From Streptosporangium sp. NBC_01756 (GTDB lineage: Bacteria; Actinomycetota; Actinomycetes; Streptosporangiales; Streptosporangiaceae), in NCBI RefSeq assembly GCF_035917975.1, contig NZ_CP109130.1, positions 7,750,001 to 7,814,000 on the forward strand: a stretch of DNA of 64,000 nucleotides. The letters are read 5' to 3'. Position 1 is the stretch's first letter, and every line of letters starts with the position of its first letter. Positions 62,253 to 64,000 of the stretch are shown piece after piece. The notes under the pieces were generated by a model, which was not told the DNA's origin, searched no databases, and worked only from the letters and a program-made list of their open reading frames with translations. The position numbers and the translations under genes were made by a program.

Positions 62253-63473
62253 TCAGGAGAGCAGGGTCTCGCCGATCCAGCCATCCGCCGAGCAGCCCGG
62301 GGGAATGGCGAACACGGCCGAGCCGATGGGCGTCGTCCACTCGTTGAGCAGGTCGGCCTCGGCCAGTTTCCGCTGGACGGGGAGGAACTGCCGGGCGACG
62401 TCGGCCTGGTAGGAGGCGAACAGCAGCCCGGAGTCGGCGTGCCCCTCGGGGGTGAGTCCCTCGTCGTAGTTGTAGACCCGGCGCAGGATCCGCATCCCCG
62501 GATCGGTGACGTGGGCGCGGCGGATGTGGGCGTACTCGGAGATGACCGGGAACCCGGTCGCGTCGAGCATGGCGAGGTCGGGCTCGTCGTGCTCGACGCG
62601 CCCGGTCAGCGGGGCGCCGGTGTCCAGCCGGCGGCCGACGGTGAACTCCTTGGCCACCCGGTCGGCGGCGTCCCACTTCTCCATCTTCATGCTGATGCGC
62701 CGGAGCACCAGGGTGGTGCCGCCGTGCAGCCACGGCGGGCCGTCGTCGATCCAGACGGCCCGGTCGAAGTCCGCCGACCCCGGCTGGGGGTTGACGGTCC
62801 CGTCGAGCTGGCCCATGAGGTTGCGCTGGGTGGTGGCCGGGGCTTGGGCGTGCGGGCTGCGCCGGAACCCGCGCTGCGCCCAGCGCACCCGGGCGAAGGA
62901 GCGGGCGTCCTTGACGGTCATACGCAGGGCATGGGCGACGGTGACGGGGTCGTCGGCGCAGATCTGCAGCAGCAGGTCGGCGCCGGTCCACCGCTTCTCC
63001 AGCCGGTCGATCACGAAGCCGGGCAGCGGCGCCACCGACGCGGGCCGCCGCTCCGTCACCCCGGCCGCGGTGAACAGACCGGGACCGAAGCCGAAGGTGA
63101 CGGTCAGCCGGGCCGGGAGCGCGGCCAGCTCCGGTTCGGTGTCGGCCAGGGCGGGCCGGCCCTGGGTCAGACGGCGGGCGTCGTCGGTGAGCAGGCGCAT
63201 CAGCCGGACGACGGCCTCGCGGCCGGTGTCCGGCAGCAGGTCCAGGCCGACGAAGACGACGTGGGCCTGCGGGATCGTGGCGACCCCGGCCTGGTGGGCG
63301 CCGTGGAAGGGCTCGGTGGCCGCGCCGCCTGCCGGGAGGGCCACCTGCGCGGTCCCGGAGGCGGCACGGCCGGTGGAGAGGGTCTGCTCGGGGGTGCACG
63401 CGGCGAGGGCGCCGGCCGCCGCGGCGGCGCCCCCCGCGAGCAGACCCCTGCGAGTGATTCGGGGGTCTCGCAT
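62253..63473 (-). CDS. Dyp-type peroxidase, Tat-exported lipoprotein
   Basis: A 406-residue protein. The N-terminus has a twin-arginine motif (ITRRGLLAGG) followed by a lipobox-like LAACT, so it is probably exported folded and lipid-anchored. The body is a dye-decolourising peroxidase with the GQLDGT (GxxDG) motif, a heme-ligand His near YAHIRRAH and a conserved Arg in VYNYDEGL after RILRR. It uses hydrogen peroxide with heme to oxidise substrates or handle heme iron (EfeB type). It lies 17 bp downstream of the copper-chaperone gene on the same strand. Confidence 0.9.
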   Translation of the reverse strand: MRDPRITRRGLLAGGAAAAAGALAACTPEQTLSTGRAASGTAQVALPAGGAATEPFHGAHQAGVATIPQAHVVFVGLDLLPDTGREAVVRLMRLLTDDARRLTQGRPALADTEPELAALPARLTVTFGFGPGLFTAAGVTERRPASVAPLPGFVIDRLEKRWTGADLLLQICADDPVTVAHALRMTVKDARSFARVRWAQRGFRRSPHAQAPATTQRNLMGQLDGTVNPQPGSADFDRAVWIDDGPPWLHGGTTLVLRRISMKMEKWDAADRVAKEFTVGRRLDTGAPLTGRVEHDEPDLAMLDATGFPVISEYAHIRRAHVTDPGMRILRRVYNYDEGLTPEGHADSGLLFASYQADVARQFLPVQRKLAEADLLNEWTTPIGSAVFAIPPGCSADGWIGETLLS

Positions 63474-63490
63474 GGTTGTCAGTCCCTGGG

Positions 63491-64000
63491 TCAGCCGTGC
63501 TTCCTGCCCGTGTCCGTGCCAGGCTGGTAGTCCTCCTTGCCGCCGGCGAAGTCCTTGCCGACGGCGGTGAACTTCAGGGTCTCGCCGTCCTTGAGGGTCA
63601 GGGTGAACGGAATCTGCGCACCCGGCTTCACCTCTTCGGTGACCTTCATCAGCATGATGTGGTCACCGCCCGGCTGGAGCGGGTGGGTGCCCCGCGCGGG
63701 GATCACGAAGCCGCCCTCCTTGAGCCGCATGACCGACTTGCCCTTGGCGTCGACCACCTCGTGCAGCTCGATCTTCGGCGACAGCGGTGAGGCGCCGGAG
63801 ACGACGGTCACGTCGGCGTCGGTGTTGTTGACCAGGGTGCCGAAGGCGGCGCTCATCCCCTTCTTGGTGGTCTTCACCCACGGATCGGTGATCATGAGAG
63901 GGGCGGCGCTGTTGGACGTGCTCGCCACGGCGGGCGCCTTCGTGGCGGGTACGGCCTCCTGAGTGGGGGACTGGGCGCCGCAGGCGCTCACCGAGGTGAC
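63491..64000 (-). CDS. Copper chaperone PCu(A)C family lipoprotein, partial
   Basis: The frame runs off the window's right edge, so the N-terminus is missing; the last codons before the edge (VTSVSACGA) form a lipobox, so it is a lipoprotein. The mature part has the PCu(A)C fold (MITDPWVKTTKKGMSAAFGTLVNNTDADVTVVS) and copper ligands: ELHEVV, VMRLKEGGFVIPARGTHPLQPGGDHIMLM. It probably carries copper to oxidases or protects against it. Co-transcribed with the Dyp peroxidase. Confidence 0.88.
   Translation of the reverse strand, partial: VTSVSACGAQSPTQEAVPATKAPAVASTSNSAAPLMITDPWVKTTKKGMSAAFGTLVNNTDADVTVVSGASPLSPKIELHEVVDAKGKSVMRLKEGGFVIPARGTHPLQPGGDHIMLMKVTEEVKPGAQIPFTLTLKDGETLKFTAVGKDFAGGKEDYQPGTDTGRKHG

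Noticed and set aside
62061-63530. A 489-codon forward frame opposite the Dyp peroxidase
   Set aside because: Antisense shadow; the reverse strand has Tat, lipobox and GxxDG motifs.
1-64000. tRNA or rRNA genes
   Set aside because: No cloverleaf-like segment with a TTCGA-type T-loop and acceptor stem, and no rRNA conserved tracts, were noticed on reading; a covariance-model scan would settle it.

Overview
The window is about 70% G+C with strong G/C at third codon positions, GTG and TTG starts, short gene overlaps and actinomycete families (XRE-DUF5753/DUF397 pair, CsbD proteins, PAS/GAF/PP2C phosphatase, DUF4916 Nudix, a SARP stub, LacI-controlled maltose operon). It looks like the chromosome of a filamentous actinomycete, most likely Streptosporangiaceae; the genus is inferred, not shown. 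No rRNA, tRNA or CRISPR was seen.

1-10.4 kb: a TetR/SDR pair with a near-perfect palindromic operator, then a glycan locus. Two glycosyltransferases with polysialyltransferase-like features run forward. A reverse gene set encodes one protein joining CMP-nonulosonate synthetase, HAD phosphatase and NeuB-type synthase, then a family 2 glycosyltransferase and a polysialyltransferase-family protein. Together they look like a route to a nonulosonic-acid (sialic acid or Kdn) surface polymer; a sensor kinase lies inside the locus. This is the most interesting system in the window.

10.4-16.3 kb: mixed genes (CsbD, esterase, AEC transporter, glycolipid-binding protein, DUF4240 protein, secreted protein) and an IS110-type transposase remnant.

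16.3-27.3 kb: maltose/maltodextrin uptake (binding protein, two permeases, GH13 glucosidase, LacI regulator), an ABC ATPase, an ACT protein, and a second LacI regulator with a PfkB kinase. The two regulators share long blocks of identical DNA, a mark of recent gene conversion.

27.3-41.1 kb: FAD oxidoreductase; fused indolepyruvate ferredoxin oxidoreductase with divergent Lrp regulator; PP2C phosphatase; Nudix protein; XRE/DUF397 set; EEP-family hydrolase; secreted alpha/beta hydrolase; P-loop ATPase; and short tandem repeats.

41.5-47.9 kb: an Entner-Doudoroff operon (zwf, edd, glk, eda) with a divergent ROK regulator.

48-56.5 kb: an accessory stretch with small stress-type genes, a repeat-rich disordered protein, broken transposase and kinase-like genes, a replication-initiator-like HTH protein, a truncated SARP and two unknown membrane proteins.

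56.6-64 kb: secreted zinc carboxypeptidase, nitronate monooxygenase-like enzyme, a MerR-controlled SDR/SnoaL operon, a pair of TetR-type operators with no TetR gene beside them, and a Tat-exported Dyp peroxidase with a copper chaperone that runs off the window.
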